NCBI GenBank assembly: GCA_018055865.1
Contig: JAGPGR010000017.1
Coordinates: 1 to 14,192, forward strand
DNA length: 14,192 bases
Origin: Paludibacteraceae bacterium
Lineage (GTDB): Bacteria > Bacteroidota > Bacteroidia > Bacteroidales > Paludibacteraceae
Reading direction: 5' to 3'
The notes under the pieces are model-generated. The model was given only the letters and a program-made list of their open reading frames with translations. It was not told the origin of the DNA and ran no database searches. Positions 1 through 6,253 of this stretch are shown here, one piece after another; within the stretch, counting starts at the first letter, position 1; each line of letters opens with the position of its first letter. A program made the translations under genes and the position numbers.

Positions 1-30
1 CGTGTGTTTTTATTATCCGACAAAAAAATG

Positions 31-38
31 TAATTTTG
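31..38 (+). promoter_or_regulatory. Promoter -7 element of tRNA-Arg
   Basis: TAATTTTG matches the Bacteroidota -7 consensus TAnnTTTG and ends 12 bases before the tRNA. A T-rich stretch near positions 5-12 could serve as the -33 region but has no clean TTG. The placement fits transcription starting a few bases before the mature 5' end. Confidence 0.5.
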
Positions 39-50
39 CAAACGATTTTT

Positions 51-122
51 GGTCCTGTAGTTCAATGGATAGAACGGAAGTTTCCTAAACTTTAAATTCG
101 GGTTCGATTCCCGGCGGGACTA
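51..122 (+). tRNA. tRNA-Arg (anticodon CCT)
   Basis: The full cloverleaf folds by hand. The acceptor stem pairs 51-57 with 115-121, including a G-U closing pair and an internal G-U, with A122 as discriminator. T58 is position 8. The D stem is 60-63/72-75. The anticodon stem is 77-81/89-93 with loop TTCCTAA, so the anticodon CCT (84-86) reads AGG. The variable loop is 4 nt. The T arm is 98-102/110-114 with loop TTCGATT. No CCA is encoded, so it must be added after transcription. The 3' ends of tRNA genes are common integration sites, which matters for the odd stretch that follows. Confidence 0.95.
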
Positions 123-178
123 CTAAACCAAACGTATCTGCTTTATTATTAGTTGTTTAATACTTTTGGCTTTATCGA

Positions 179-200
179 TTTGCACCACATTTGCACAACA
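179..200. repeat. Tandem 11-bp direct repeat TTTGCAC(C/A)ACA
   Basis: Two abutting 11-bp units, TTTGCACCACA and TTTGCACAACA, differ at one position, so they lie about one helical turn apart. They sit 57 bp after the tRNA 3' end, in the gene-free stretch 123-219. The arrangement would suit paired protein-binding sites such as integrase arm sites, but that role is inference. Confidence 0.5.
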
Positions 201-219
201 CGCAAGATATTTTCCCATA

Positions 220-393
220 TCATTTTTTGTAACCGGGTTCATCATTCAACGAGTCAAAAAAACCGCCAATTAAGATAGCTATTACATCAGCATCGTCTTC
301 AACTCGTTGTCCAGAAACCTGATAGAATATTTCTTTAATTTTTTGTAAGGCATCAAATAGCTCCAAAGGAACTTCGATAGTGGTTTTTTCCAT
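220..393 (-). CDS. Small ribbon-helix-helix-like hypothetical protein (57 aa)
   Basis: This ATG-started frame begins MEKTTIEVPLELFDALQKIK and ends EPGYKK before TGA. The N-terminal alternating stretch (TTIEVP, residues 4-9) followed by two predicted helices (about 10-22 and 31-49) resembles the strand-helix-helix layout of ribbon-helix-helix DNA-binding proteins, such as antitoxins and plasmid or element regulators. I do not recognise a specific family. The upstream side is A/T-rich without a clear Shine-Dalgarno, which is normal for Bacteroidota; a TATAAT-like run near 415 has no good partner. No toxin-like partner lies next to it: the stretch 394-486 shows nothing codable. It sits between tRNA-Arg and lolD and could be a relic of an integrated element. 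Length and composition look coding, but the function is unknown. Confidence 0.55.
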   Translation of the reverse strand: MEKTTIEVPLELFDALQKIKEIFYQVSGQRVEDDADVIAILIGGFFDSLNDEPGYKK

Positions 394-486
394 GTGATTA
401 TGATTTAAGGATTATATAATATTAACAGCAAGTAAACAGTTTTTATTGATCTATTTATAACCGGTCATTTCCCATCACACTTATCT

Positions 487-660
487 TCAGCTATTCAGAT
501 ACTCCAGAGCTAGTTTTGCGGTTTCGGCTGTAAGCCCGAATTCCGGATCGGTCTGAACGAAAACTTGATCAGGGAGCATATCAAAATCATCATCGAGTAT
601 ACAATACGAAATGCAATTAGTACATAAAACAAAAACCGACGGATTATAATTTTTGTCGGT
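487..660 (-). pseudogene. Protein-like reading frame without a start codon, possible gene remnant
   Basis: Read on the minus strand, this frame is open from about 708 down to TGA at 487-489. It gives a credible-looking peptide with a cysteine cluster (CTNCISYC), an acidic DDDFD stretch, and the end LTAETAKLALEYLNS. No ATG, GTG or TTG occurs in frame before the ATG at 579, which would give only 30 residues. The upstream part overlaps the lolD stop and its terminator hairpin. The simplest reading is a truncated or decayed gene; a rare-start small protein or chance openness are alternatives. I do not recognise the family. Confidence 0.3.
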
Positions 661-661
661 T
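626..661 (-). terminator. Rho-independent terminator of lolD
   Basis: On the minus strand AACCGAC pairs with GTCGGTT (655-661 with 634-640) around a 14-nt A/T-rich loop. The RNA then runs on as UUUGUUUU (633-626). The hairpin begins 11 bases after the lolD stop codon, the expected place for its terminator. Confidence 0.75.
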
Positions 662-671
662 AGAAGTATTT

Positions 672-1322
672 TTATATTATCCTTCCATCTTTCATTTCTA
701 TAGTCCGGTCACAAATTTTGGCTAGTTCACGGTCGTGAGTAACGATTACTTCGGTCAGACCAAATTTATCCCTCAGGTCAAACAGCAATTTGTGTAATTC
801 TTCTTTGTTCTGGGTATCCAGACTTCCGGAAGGCTCGTCTGCAAGTATCAGCGAAGGATTGTTTATCAGTGCACGTGCTACGGCTATCCGCTGCTTTTCT
901 CCACCCGAAAGTTCAGAAGGCTTATGCTCCAGCCTATCGGTCAACTGCAGATAATCCAGCAATTCTTTTGCTCGTTGATTTGCCTTTTTGAAATCGGTAC
1001 CTCCGATAAGGGCAGGAATAATAACATTTTCAAGGGCAGTAAATTCAGGAAGTAACTGATGAAACTGGAAGATAAAACCGATATGTTTGTTTCTGAAACC
1101 AGACATTTGATCTGAACTGAGTTTGCTGACATCCATGCCGTCAACCAGTACGCTGCCCGAATCAGGTTTATCCAGTGTGCCTAATATTTGTAGCAAAGTG
1201 GTTTTTCCGGCTCCGCTCGGACCCACTATTGATACTATTTCGCCCCGGCTTACAGCCAAATCCACCCCTTTGAGCACTTCCAGTTCACCGAAACTTTTGT
1301 GTATGTTTTTTGCATTTATCAT
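672..1322 (-). CDS. lolD: LolD-type ABC transporter ATP-binding protein
   Basis: This is a 216-residue ATPase subunit of the LolD/MacB/FtsE branch. Walker A GPSGAGKT is at 34-41, the Q-loop glutamine in FIFQF at 86, the signature LSGGE at 138-142, Walker B LILADEP at 158-164, the D-loop SGSLD at 165-169 and the switch histidine in VTHD at 196. The length is that of a stand-alone LolD. In the LolCDE complex such a subunit uses ATP at the inner membrane to release lipoproteins to the LolA carrier; MacB-like export ATPases are very similar, so the substrate is inferred. No permease gene is adjacent, which is common for lolD in Bacteroidota. The ATG start is preceded by an A/T-rich leader and a TAACTTTG promoter at 1347-1354, and a terminator follows the stop. 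Confidence 0.88.
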   Translation of the reverse strand: MINAKNIHKSFGELEVLKGVDLAVSRGEIVSIVGPSGAGKTTLLQILGTLDKPDSGSVLVDGMDVSKLSSDQMSGFRNKHIGFIFQFHQLLPEFTALENVIIPALIGGTDFKKANQRAKELLDYLQLTDRLEHKPSELSGGEKQRIAVARALINNPSLILADEPSGSLDTQNKEELHKLLFDLRDKFGLTEVIVTHDRELAKICDRTIEMKDGRII

Positions 1323-1346
1323 TTAATGTACTTCGTTTATTTATTG

Positions 1347-1382
1347 CAAAGTTAGCCGTTTCTGGTAATTATCATGCAAAAT
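1347..1382 (-). promoter_or_regulatory. lolD promoter
   Basis: On the minus strand TAACTTTG (1354-1347) matches the -7 consensus TAnnTTTG, and a TTTTG (1381-1377) lies 22 bases upstream as a possible -33 element. The start codon is about 25 bases downstream of the -7 box. Confidence 0.6.
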
Positions 1383-1398
1383 CAGAAAGAAAAAATTG

Positions 1399-1406
1399 TA
1401 ACTTTG
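1399..1406 (+). promoter_or_regulatory. Promoter -7 element of the YgjP-like gene
   Basis: TAACTTTG matches the Bacteroidota -7 consensus, with the GTG start 30 bases further on. No clear -33 TTG is visible at the usual spacing. With the box at 1347-1354 it makes a back-to-back promoter pair. Confidence 0.55.
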
Positions 1407-1435
1407 CAACTTAATAACGATAAAAGAATTTACCC

Positions 1436-2137
1436 GTGATTCATGACAAAGAACTAGGACTGATAACATTCAAGCAAAGTCTCAGGGCAAAACGAATGAG
1501 CGTTCGGATATTGAGCAATTCGCTGCAAGTAAGCTTACCAAGGGGTTACAAAGAAAAAGACGGGTTGAAATTTATTGATGAAATCCGCGAGAAATTATTA
1601 CAACGACAAAAAAACGTAAGCGAAAATTCAATAATACTTACCGAAGGAAAAACGCTGACAACATTAACTTTTGATGTTCATATACAAAAATCCACAAGAA
1701 ATACCATTTTTGCCTCGTTGAAATCGGGCATTTTAAACATTGAATATCCTCAGGAATTGAAACTGGAAGCGAGTCAGACTCAAACATATTGCTGGAAAGC
1801 TATCAGTTATTTTCTGCGCAAGGAGGCCAAAATAACTCTTCCAAAACGAACTCAGATTTTAGCCGAGCATCATGGATTTTCATTTACAGACGTAAAAATC
1901 CAGTCGTCGAAAACCCGCTGGGGAAGTTGCAACCGGAAAAAGAATATCAATCTTTCATTCTATCTGATGCTTTTGCCTGAATACCTCGCGGATTATGTTA
2001 TTTTACACGAACTTTGTCATACCCGCGAAATGAACCACAGCTCCCGATTCTGGGAATGGTTGGACCATGTAACCGACGGAAAAGCCAAAACGTTGAGAAA
2101 TGAGTTGAAAAAATACAATATCCCTAAATTTGGTTAA
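1436..2137 (+). CDS. YgjP-like zinc metallopeptidase (DUF45 family)
   Basis: This 233-residue protein carries the hallmarks of the YgjP/DUF45 family: RWGSC at 161-165, then the zinc motif HELCH at 191-195, with a third likely zinc ligand at H201 in MNHSSRFWEWLD. The N-terminal half (about 10-130) is the less conserved part of the family; the C-terminal half has a SprT-like metalloprotease fold. HExxH implies zinc-dependent peptide-bond hydrolysis, but no substrate is established for this family. The start is GTG at 1436: an in-frame TAA at 1421-1423 rules out anything further upstream, and the promoter box at 1399 fits. Genes of this family often sit near type I restriction genes in other bacteria; none is seen here. 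The next gene begins 84 bp downstream. Confidence 0.85.
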   Translation: MIHDKELGLITFKQSLRAKRMSVRILSNSLQVSLPRGYKEKDGLKFIDEIREKLLQRQKNVSENSIILTEGKTLTTLTFDVHIQKSTRNTIFASLKSGILNIEYPQELKLEASQTQTYCWKAISYFLRKEAKITLPKRTQILAEHHGFSFTDVKIQSSKTRWGSCNRKKNINLSFYLMLLPEYLADYVILHELCHTREMNHSSRFWEWLDHVTDGKAKTLRNELKKYNIPKFG

Positions 2138-2233
2138 TTCGTCATTTCGTTCATTCGTTGGATAGAGTAGTCCAAATTATTAATTATCAGTCAGTAAATT
2201 CGTAATAAATCGAAATAATTTGTGAAAATTCGC
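2137..2233. repeat. Degenerate ATTCGT repeat stretch
   Basis: Copies of ATTCGT or one-base variants occur at 2137, 2145 (TTTCGT), 2153, 2198 and 2228 (ATTCGC), filling the gap between the metallopeptidase stop and the GTG start of the next gene. A weak TTGGA/TCCAA hairpin lies at 2157-2174. No good promoter box is seen. This may be a decayed intergenic repeat; chance in A/T-rich DNA is possible. Confidence 0.3.
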
Positions 2234-3115
2234 AATCTAAAATCCTACATGATGCCTATCGCCATGCTGCTGGGTGTTGGACTATACCCGCTCTTCAGCA
2301 AACTGGCATTTATCACTCCCTGGTTGATATTCATCATGCTTTTTATTACCTATACCAAACTTGATTTTAAGAAAATCAGGCTTGTAAAGATGCATCTCTG
2401 GCTCATTTTGTTTCAAATAATCGGAAGTATTGCAGTTTATCTGCTGTTACACCCTGTGAATGAAATACTGGCACAGGGAATCATGATTTGCATTCTTGTT
2501 CCTACGGCCACATCAGCTCCGGTAATCACCCACATGCTCAAAGGAAATGTAGAGAATCTGACCGCTTATATGCTCTTGAGCAATCTGGTGATGATAATCC
2601 TGGCGCCGTTGTTGTTTTCATATGCGAATAGCAGGCAAAATATCAATTTTCTTTCCTCATTCTTAACCATTTCTGAACATATTGTATTACTTTTACTTGG
2701 TCCGCTGATGCTCGCCCTTATTCTGAAACAATTTTTGCCGCGGTTAAGCAATAAAATTGGTTCAGTTTCCGGACTTTCTTTTTACATCTGGACTGTTGCT
2801 CTGATTATTGTAACCGCCAGAACTGCAGCCTTTATTGTAATGCAGGGTAAAGAAAGTTTTCTGACAGAAATACTGCTTGCAGTCGGTACATTGGTCGTTT
2901 GCCTCATACAATTCTTCACCGGAAAATTCATTGGCAGAGCTTATGGCGAAACCATAGCCGGCGGGCAAAGTCTGGGGCAAAAGAATACGGTTCTCGCTAT
3001 CTGGATGGCACAAACGTACCTAATTCCTCTTTCTTCCGTGGGGCCGGGTGCATACGTCATCTGGCAAAATATATTCAATTCGCTTCAGGTGTGGAGAAAA
3101 AGAAAACAAATATAA
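2222..3115 (+). CDS. BASS-family (bile acid:sodium symporter-like) membrane transporter
   Basis: This 297-residue protein is almost entirely hydrophobic, with about nine or ten membrane segments. Two loops match the crossover regions of the bile acid:sodium symporter fold: PTATSAPV at 94-101, and GQSLGQKNT at 248-256 followed by a final helix. These regions line the sodium and substrate sites in the family. The substrate cannot be told from sequence: relatives move bile acids, pantothenate or other organic anions. The C-terminus ends in a basic WRKRKQ tail. The start is GTG at 2222, giving MKIRNLKSYMMPIAM; ATG codons at 2249 and 2252 are possible alternatives, but the longer form keeps a polar N-terminus like the relatives I remember. 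It is followed after 60 bp by the GNAT gene, perhaps in one transcript. Confidence 0.82.
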   Translation: MKIRNLKSYMMPIAMLLGVGLYPLFSKLAFITPWLIFIMLFITYTKLDFKKIRLVKMHLWLILFQIIGSIAVYLLLHPVNEILAQGIMICILVPTATSAPVITHMLKGNVENLTAYMLLSNLVMIILAPLLFSYANSRQNINFLSSFLTISEHIVLLLLGPLMLALILKQFLPRLSNKIGSVSGLSFYIWTVALIIVTARTAAFIVMQGKESFLTEILLAVGTLVVCLIQFFTGKFIGRAYGETIAGGQSLGQKNTVLAIWMAQTYLIPLSSVGPGAYVIWQNIFNSLQVWRKRKQI

Positions 3116-3175
3116 AACCCGAAATGAAATTTTAACCGAAAGAAGTTTGTGCTTTAACCTATAAAATAAATTACT

Positions 3176-3472
3176 ATGGATGATGTAACAGTAAAAATAA
3201 TTGAAAATGATAAGCGGGGAGAATTAAATCTCTTTGTAAATGGTGAATATTCCGGTGAAATGACCTTTATTTTCAAAGAAAAAAACGTAATCAGCGTTAA
3301 TCATACGGGAGTGGATAAAGACCTCAAAGGGAAAGGTTACGGTAAATACCTGATGGAAGAAATGGTGAAATTTGCCCGTGAAAAAGACCTGAAAATTATC
3401 CCGGTTTGCCCTTATGTTGTGAAAATGATTGATCGTACCCCCGAATACCAGGACCTGTTATTTAAAAAATGA
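3176..3472 (+). CDS. Small GNAT-type N-acetyltransferase (YjdJ-like)
   Basis: This is a 98-residue single-domain protein. It contains the acetyl-CoA-binding pattern of GNAT enzymes, VDKDLKGKGYGKYLMEEMV (about 46-64), with the pyrophosphate loop GKGYGK at 52-57 and a helix after it, then IIPVCPYV at 74-81. This layout matches the short GCN5-related family (Acetyltransf_CG) rather than full-length GNATs of about 150 residues; the N-terminal strands are reduced to a short sheet. It probably transfers acetyl from acetyl-CoA to an amine, but the acceptor is unknown. The ATG lies behind an A/T-rich leader. Its TGA stop overlaps the ATG of the dGTPase gene (ATGA, 3469-3472), which suggests translational coupling. 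Confidence 0.85.
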   Translation: MDDVTVKIIENDKRGELNLFVNGEYSGEMTFIFKEKNVISVNHTGVDKDLKGKGYGKYLMEEMVKFAREKDLKIIPVCPYVVKMIDRTPEYQDLLFKK

Positions 3473-4785
3473 ACTGGCAGCAGCTTCTCTCACCCATGCG
3501 GCTGGGTATGGAAAATTTCCATGATCGTGACCGCGACAATCGTAATCAGTTTCAGCGGGATTATGACCGCCTGATTTTTTCTGCACCTTTCAGGCGGCTT
3601 CAGAACAAAACGCAGGTTTTTCCTTTACCCGGAAGTATATTCGTTCACAACCGGCTCACGCATAGTCTGGAAGTGGCCAGCGTAGGACGATCGCTCGGGA
3701 TGAATGTAGCGCAGGCTCACCGCAATGAAAACCTGAATTACCTCGATGAAATCGGAGCAATCGTATCAGCAGCATGCCTGGCACATGACCTTGGAAATCC
3801 GCCTTTCGGACATTCAGGCGAAGAAGCCATTGCAACTTATTTTTCAGAAGGAGAAGGGTTATTTCTTAAAAACAAACTGATTGAAACAGAATGGTGTGAC
3901 TTCATCCGCTTTGATGGTAATGCCAATGCTTTCAGATTGCTTACCCACCAGTTCAATGGTCGAAGAAAAGGCGGTTTTGTGCTTACTTACAGCACTTTGG
4001 CTGCAATTATTAAGTATCCGTATTCATCGCTGTATGCGGATGAAAAGAAGCAAAAATTCGGTTTCTTTGAATCGGAACGGAGCGATTATGAAAAAATAGC
4101 CGACGAACTCGGCATTATGCGCCAGAAAAAAAATCCTGACCGCTTCGTGCGGCATCCGCTGGTATATCTGGTTGAAGCTGCGGACGATATTTGTTATCAG
4201 GTGATGGATATAGAGGATGCGCACAAACTGAAAATTCTTACTACGGATGAAACAAAAGATTTGTATTACCGCTTTTTTGACGAAAAAAGGCTGACTAAAA
4301 TTAAAGAAAACCTCCTGATAGTAAGCGATGTGAATGAACAGATTGCTTATCTTCGCTCTTCGGTTATCGGTCAGCTGGTGGAGGAATGCACCCAGGCTTT
4401 TTTGAAAAATGAAGAAAAGATTATGGATGGAAATTTTGAAGGTTCATTGATAAAAAACTTATCCATTCAAACTTCGGATGCCTACAAACACTGTTCGGAT
4501 ATTGCATTGAGCAAGATCTACAAATCACAAGAAGTTTTGGACATAGAATTAGCAGGCTACCATATTATTTACAAATTGATGGAATTGCTTGTAAATGCTG
4601 TTTTAAATCCTGAAAAGACCTATTCCAGACAATTACTCAACCGAATTCCGGAACAGTATGACACGAAAAGCCCGACAATTTACGGAAAAGTGCAGGCAGT
4701 GTTGGATTACATTTCAGGTATGACAGACGTGTATGCTCTGGATTTGTACAAAAAAATAACTGGAATCAGTATTTCCAGCATTTAA
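3469..4785 (+). CDS. dgt: Deoxyguanosinetriphosphate triphosphohydrolase (dGTPase)
   Basis: This 438-residue HD-domain enzyme hydrolyses dGTP to deoxyguanosine and triphosphate and so helps balance dNTP pools. Diagnostic pieces are FRRLQNKTQVFPLP (41-54), RLTHSLEV with H65, CLAHDLGNPPFGHSGEEA (103-120) with the HD pair H106/D107, FDGNANAFR (148-156, matching the family's F-x-GNA-x-x-FR) and EAADDICYQVMD (236-247) with the last metal ligand at D239 or D240. The length fits the shorter Bacteroidota-type dGTPases. Its ATG overlaps the stop of the GNAT gene. Its TAA is one base from the rodA stop on the other strand, and its last codons carry the rodA terminator hairpin. I see no terminator for dgt itself. 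Confidence 0.92.
   Translation: MNWQQLLSPMRLGMENFHDRDRDNRNQFQRDYDRLIFSAPFRRLQNKTQVFPLPGSIFVHNRLTHSLEVASVGRSLGMNVAQAHRNENLNYLDEIGAIVSAACLAHDLGNPPFGHSGEEAIATYFSEGEGLFLKNKLIETEWCDFIRFDGNANAFRLLTHQFNGRRKGGFVLTYSTLAAIIKYPYSSLYADEKKQKFGFFESERSDYEKIADELGIMRQKKNPDRFVRHPLVYLVEAADDICYQVMDIEDAHKLKILTTDETKDLYYRFFDEKRLTKIKENLLIVSDVNEQIAYLRSSVIGQLVEECTQAFLKNEEKIMDGNFEGSLIKNLSIQTSDAYKHCSDIALSKIYKSQEVLDIELAGYHIIYKLMELLVNAVLNPEKTYSRQLLNRIPEQYDTKSPTIYGKVQAVLDYISGMTDVYALDLYKKITGISISSI
4750..4778 (-). terminator. Rho-independent terminator of rodA, inside the dgt coding end
   Basis: On the minus strand CTGGAA pairs with TTCCAG (4778-4773 with 4765-4760) around a 7-nt loop and is followed by TTATTTTTTTG. It starts 9 bases after the rodA stop, and all of it lies within the last codons of dgt. 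On the plus strand no T-run follows, so it acts in one direction. Confidence 0.7.
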
Positions 4786-4786
4786 T

Positions 4787-6253
4787 CTATCGCTGTACTC
4801 CCCGCTGAAGCCTGGCTGCATCCAGCCGTAGCAGAATAAAGAGCATCACAGTGAAACTCCATAGCGAAGAACCGCCATAGCTTAGAAAAGGTAACGGGAT
4901 GCCGATAACCGGCATCAATCCGAGCACCATCCCTACATTGATAGTGAGGTGGAAAAAGAAAATACTGGCCACAGAATAGGCGTAAACACGATTGAATACT
5001 TCGGTTTGTCTTTCGGCAATACCGGCTATGCGTAGCAGCAGCCAAAGATAAATAATTAAAAAAACACTGGAGCCCACAAAACCCCATTCTTCGCCAACCG
5101 TACAAAAAATAAAGTCGGTATCCTGCTCCGGAACATACTTAAGTTTGGTTTGAGTACCATTCAGATACCCTTTTCCAAACATTCCTCCCGAGCCAATGGC
5201 AATTTTAGACTGGTTCACATTGTAACCGGCCCCCCGCAAATCTTCTTCCATATTGAGCAGCACTTTAATACGAATCTGCTGATGAGGCTCCAACACATCA
5301 TAAAATAAATAGTCGGCTGAAAAACAAAAAAGTGTAGCACCAAGCGAAATCCATACAATCAGCAAATATTGTTTCATCCGCCTGAATTGTGAAATAACGA
5401 ACCAGTAAACACATGATAGCAATACAACGGCAATTGCCACATAATCATAATTGACAGGTAACCAAAAATTCAGGATAAAAGCAATCAGCGCTATCCCTAT
5501 AGCTCCGGCCAGCAACAACAATGCTTCTTTTCTATGCTTGTTGAAGAAGAAAGCATAGCTGAACTGTACTAAAATGACCATAGCCATAGCCAATACCATT
5601 CCAAGTGTACCACTATCCGTTTGAATTGGTATTTCGCTGAATCCGATAGCTGCTACGAATAAGGCTACTGCAAAAACACCCAGCAAAAGTACAAGTCCGG
5701 ACATTCCTTCGCGGTAAAATACAAGCAGAAATGCCAGGAATACGAGTGCACTTCCGGTTTCTTTCTGCAATATGATTAGTGCAAACGGGATAAATATGAT
5801 GACAGCCAGTGGAATCAGATCTTTCCAGCCTTTCAATTTGTAGTTGTAGGCACTCATAAACTTTGCCAATGCAAGCGCTGTGGCTGTTTTGGCAAGCTCT
5901 GCCGGCTGAAAGCTCACAGGTCCAAACACCAGCCACGAACGGGAGCCTTTCACATCTGTGGCCACAAAAATTGTAATTATGAGCAGAAACATGACAACGA
6001 TGTAAATCAGATTGGCAAAATAGCTGTACATTCTGGAATCGAGCAAAAGAAGGACGCCAGCCAAAACGAATGCTGTAAGTATCCACACAAACTGTTTGCC
6101 GGCACGCTGGCTGAAATCAAAAATGCTGGCCTGATCGAAATCATAGCTTGCACCGTAGATGTTCAGCCATCCGAATACGACCAGAAACAGGTAAATGAAT
6201 ACCGTAGTCCAGTCAAGCGCATATTTAATACTAATATTCCTTGACGTTGACAT
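4787..6253 (-). CDS. rodA: Rod shape-determining protein RodA, SEDS peptidoglycan glycosyltransferase
   Basis: RodA polymerises lipid II into glycan strands for the lateral wall, working with PBP2 encoded just upstream. From the M at 6253 it is 488 residues and rich in membrane helices. SEDS landmarks include W-x-x-FGPVSFQPAE early on, then EPHQQIRIKVLLNMEEDLRGAGYN with the loop aspartate expected to be catalytic, NQSKIAIGSGGMFGKG, PEQDTDFIF and PLPFLSYGGSS near the end. Typical RodA is about 370-400 residues; the extra length lies in the middle (roughly residues 190-310), where added helices occur, as in other Bacteroidota RodA to my recollection. An upstream ATG at 6265 adds only MLKQ; I prefer 6253 from the usual spacing to the first helix. 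Either start overlaps the end of mrdA, which implies coupled translation. A terminator follows the stop. Confidence 0.93.
   Translation of the reverse strand: MSTSRNISIKYALDWTTVFIYLFLVVFGWLNIYGASYDFDQASIFDFSQRAGKQFVWILTAFVLAGVLLLLDSRMYSYFANLIYIVVMFLLIITIFVATDVKGSRSWLVFGPVSFQPAELAKTATALALAKFMSAYNYKLKGWKDLIPLAVIIFIPFALIILQKETGSALVFLAFLLVFYREGMSGLVLLLGVFAVALFVAAIGFSEIPIQTDSGTLGMVLAMAMVILVQFSYAFFFNKHRKEALLLLAGAIGIALIAFILNFWLPVNYDYVAIAVVLLSCVYWFVISQFRRMKQYLLIVWISLGATLFCFSADYLFYDVLEPHQQIRIKVLLNMEEDLRGAGYNVNQSKIAIGSGGMFGKGYLNGTQTKLKYVPEQDTDFIFCTVGEEWGFVGSSVFLIIYLWLLLRIAGIAERQTEVFNRVYAYSVASIFFFHLTINVGMVLGLMPVIGIPLPFLSYGGSSLWSFTVMLFILLRLDAARLQRGVQR

Noticed and set aside
2899-3135. A 78-residue plus-strand frame at the end of the BASS gene
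   Set aside because: It is a shifted frame over the conserved GQKNT crossover region, with a low-complexity basic translation.
4782-5105. A 107-residue minus-strand frame overlapping the rodA end
   Set aside because: It is another frame of rodA; the rodA frame carries the conserved SEDS motifs.
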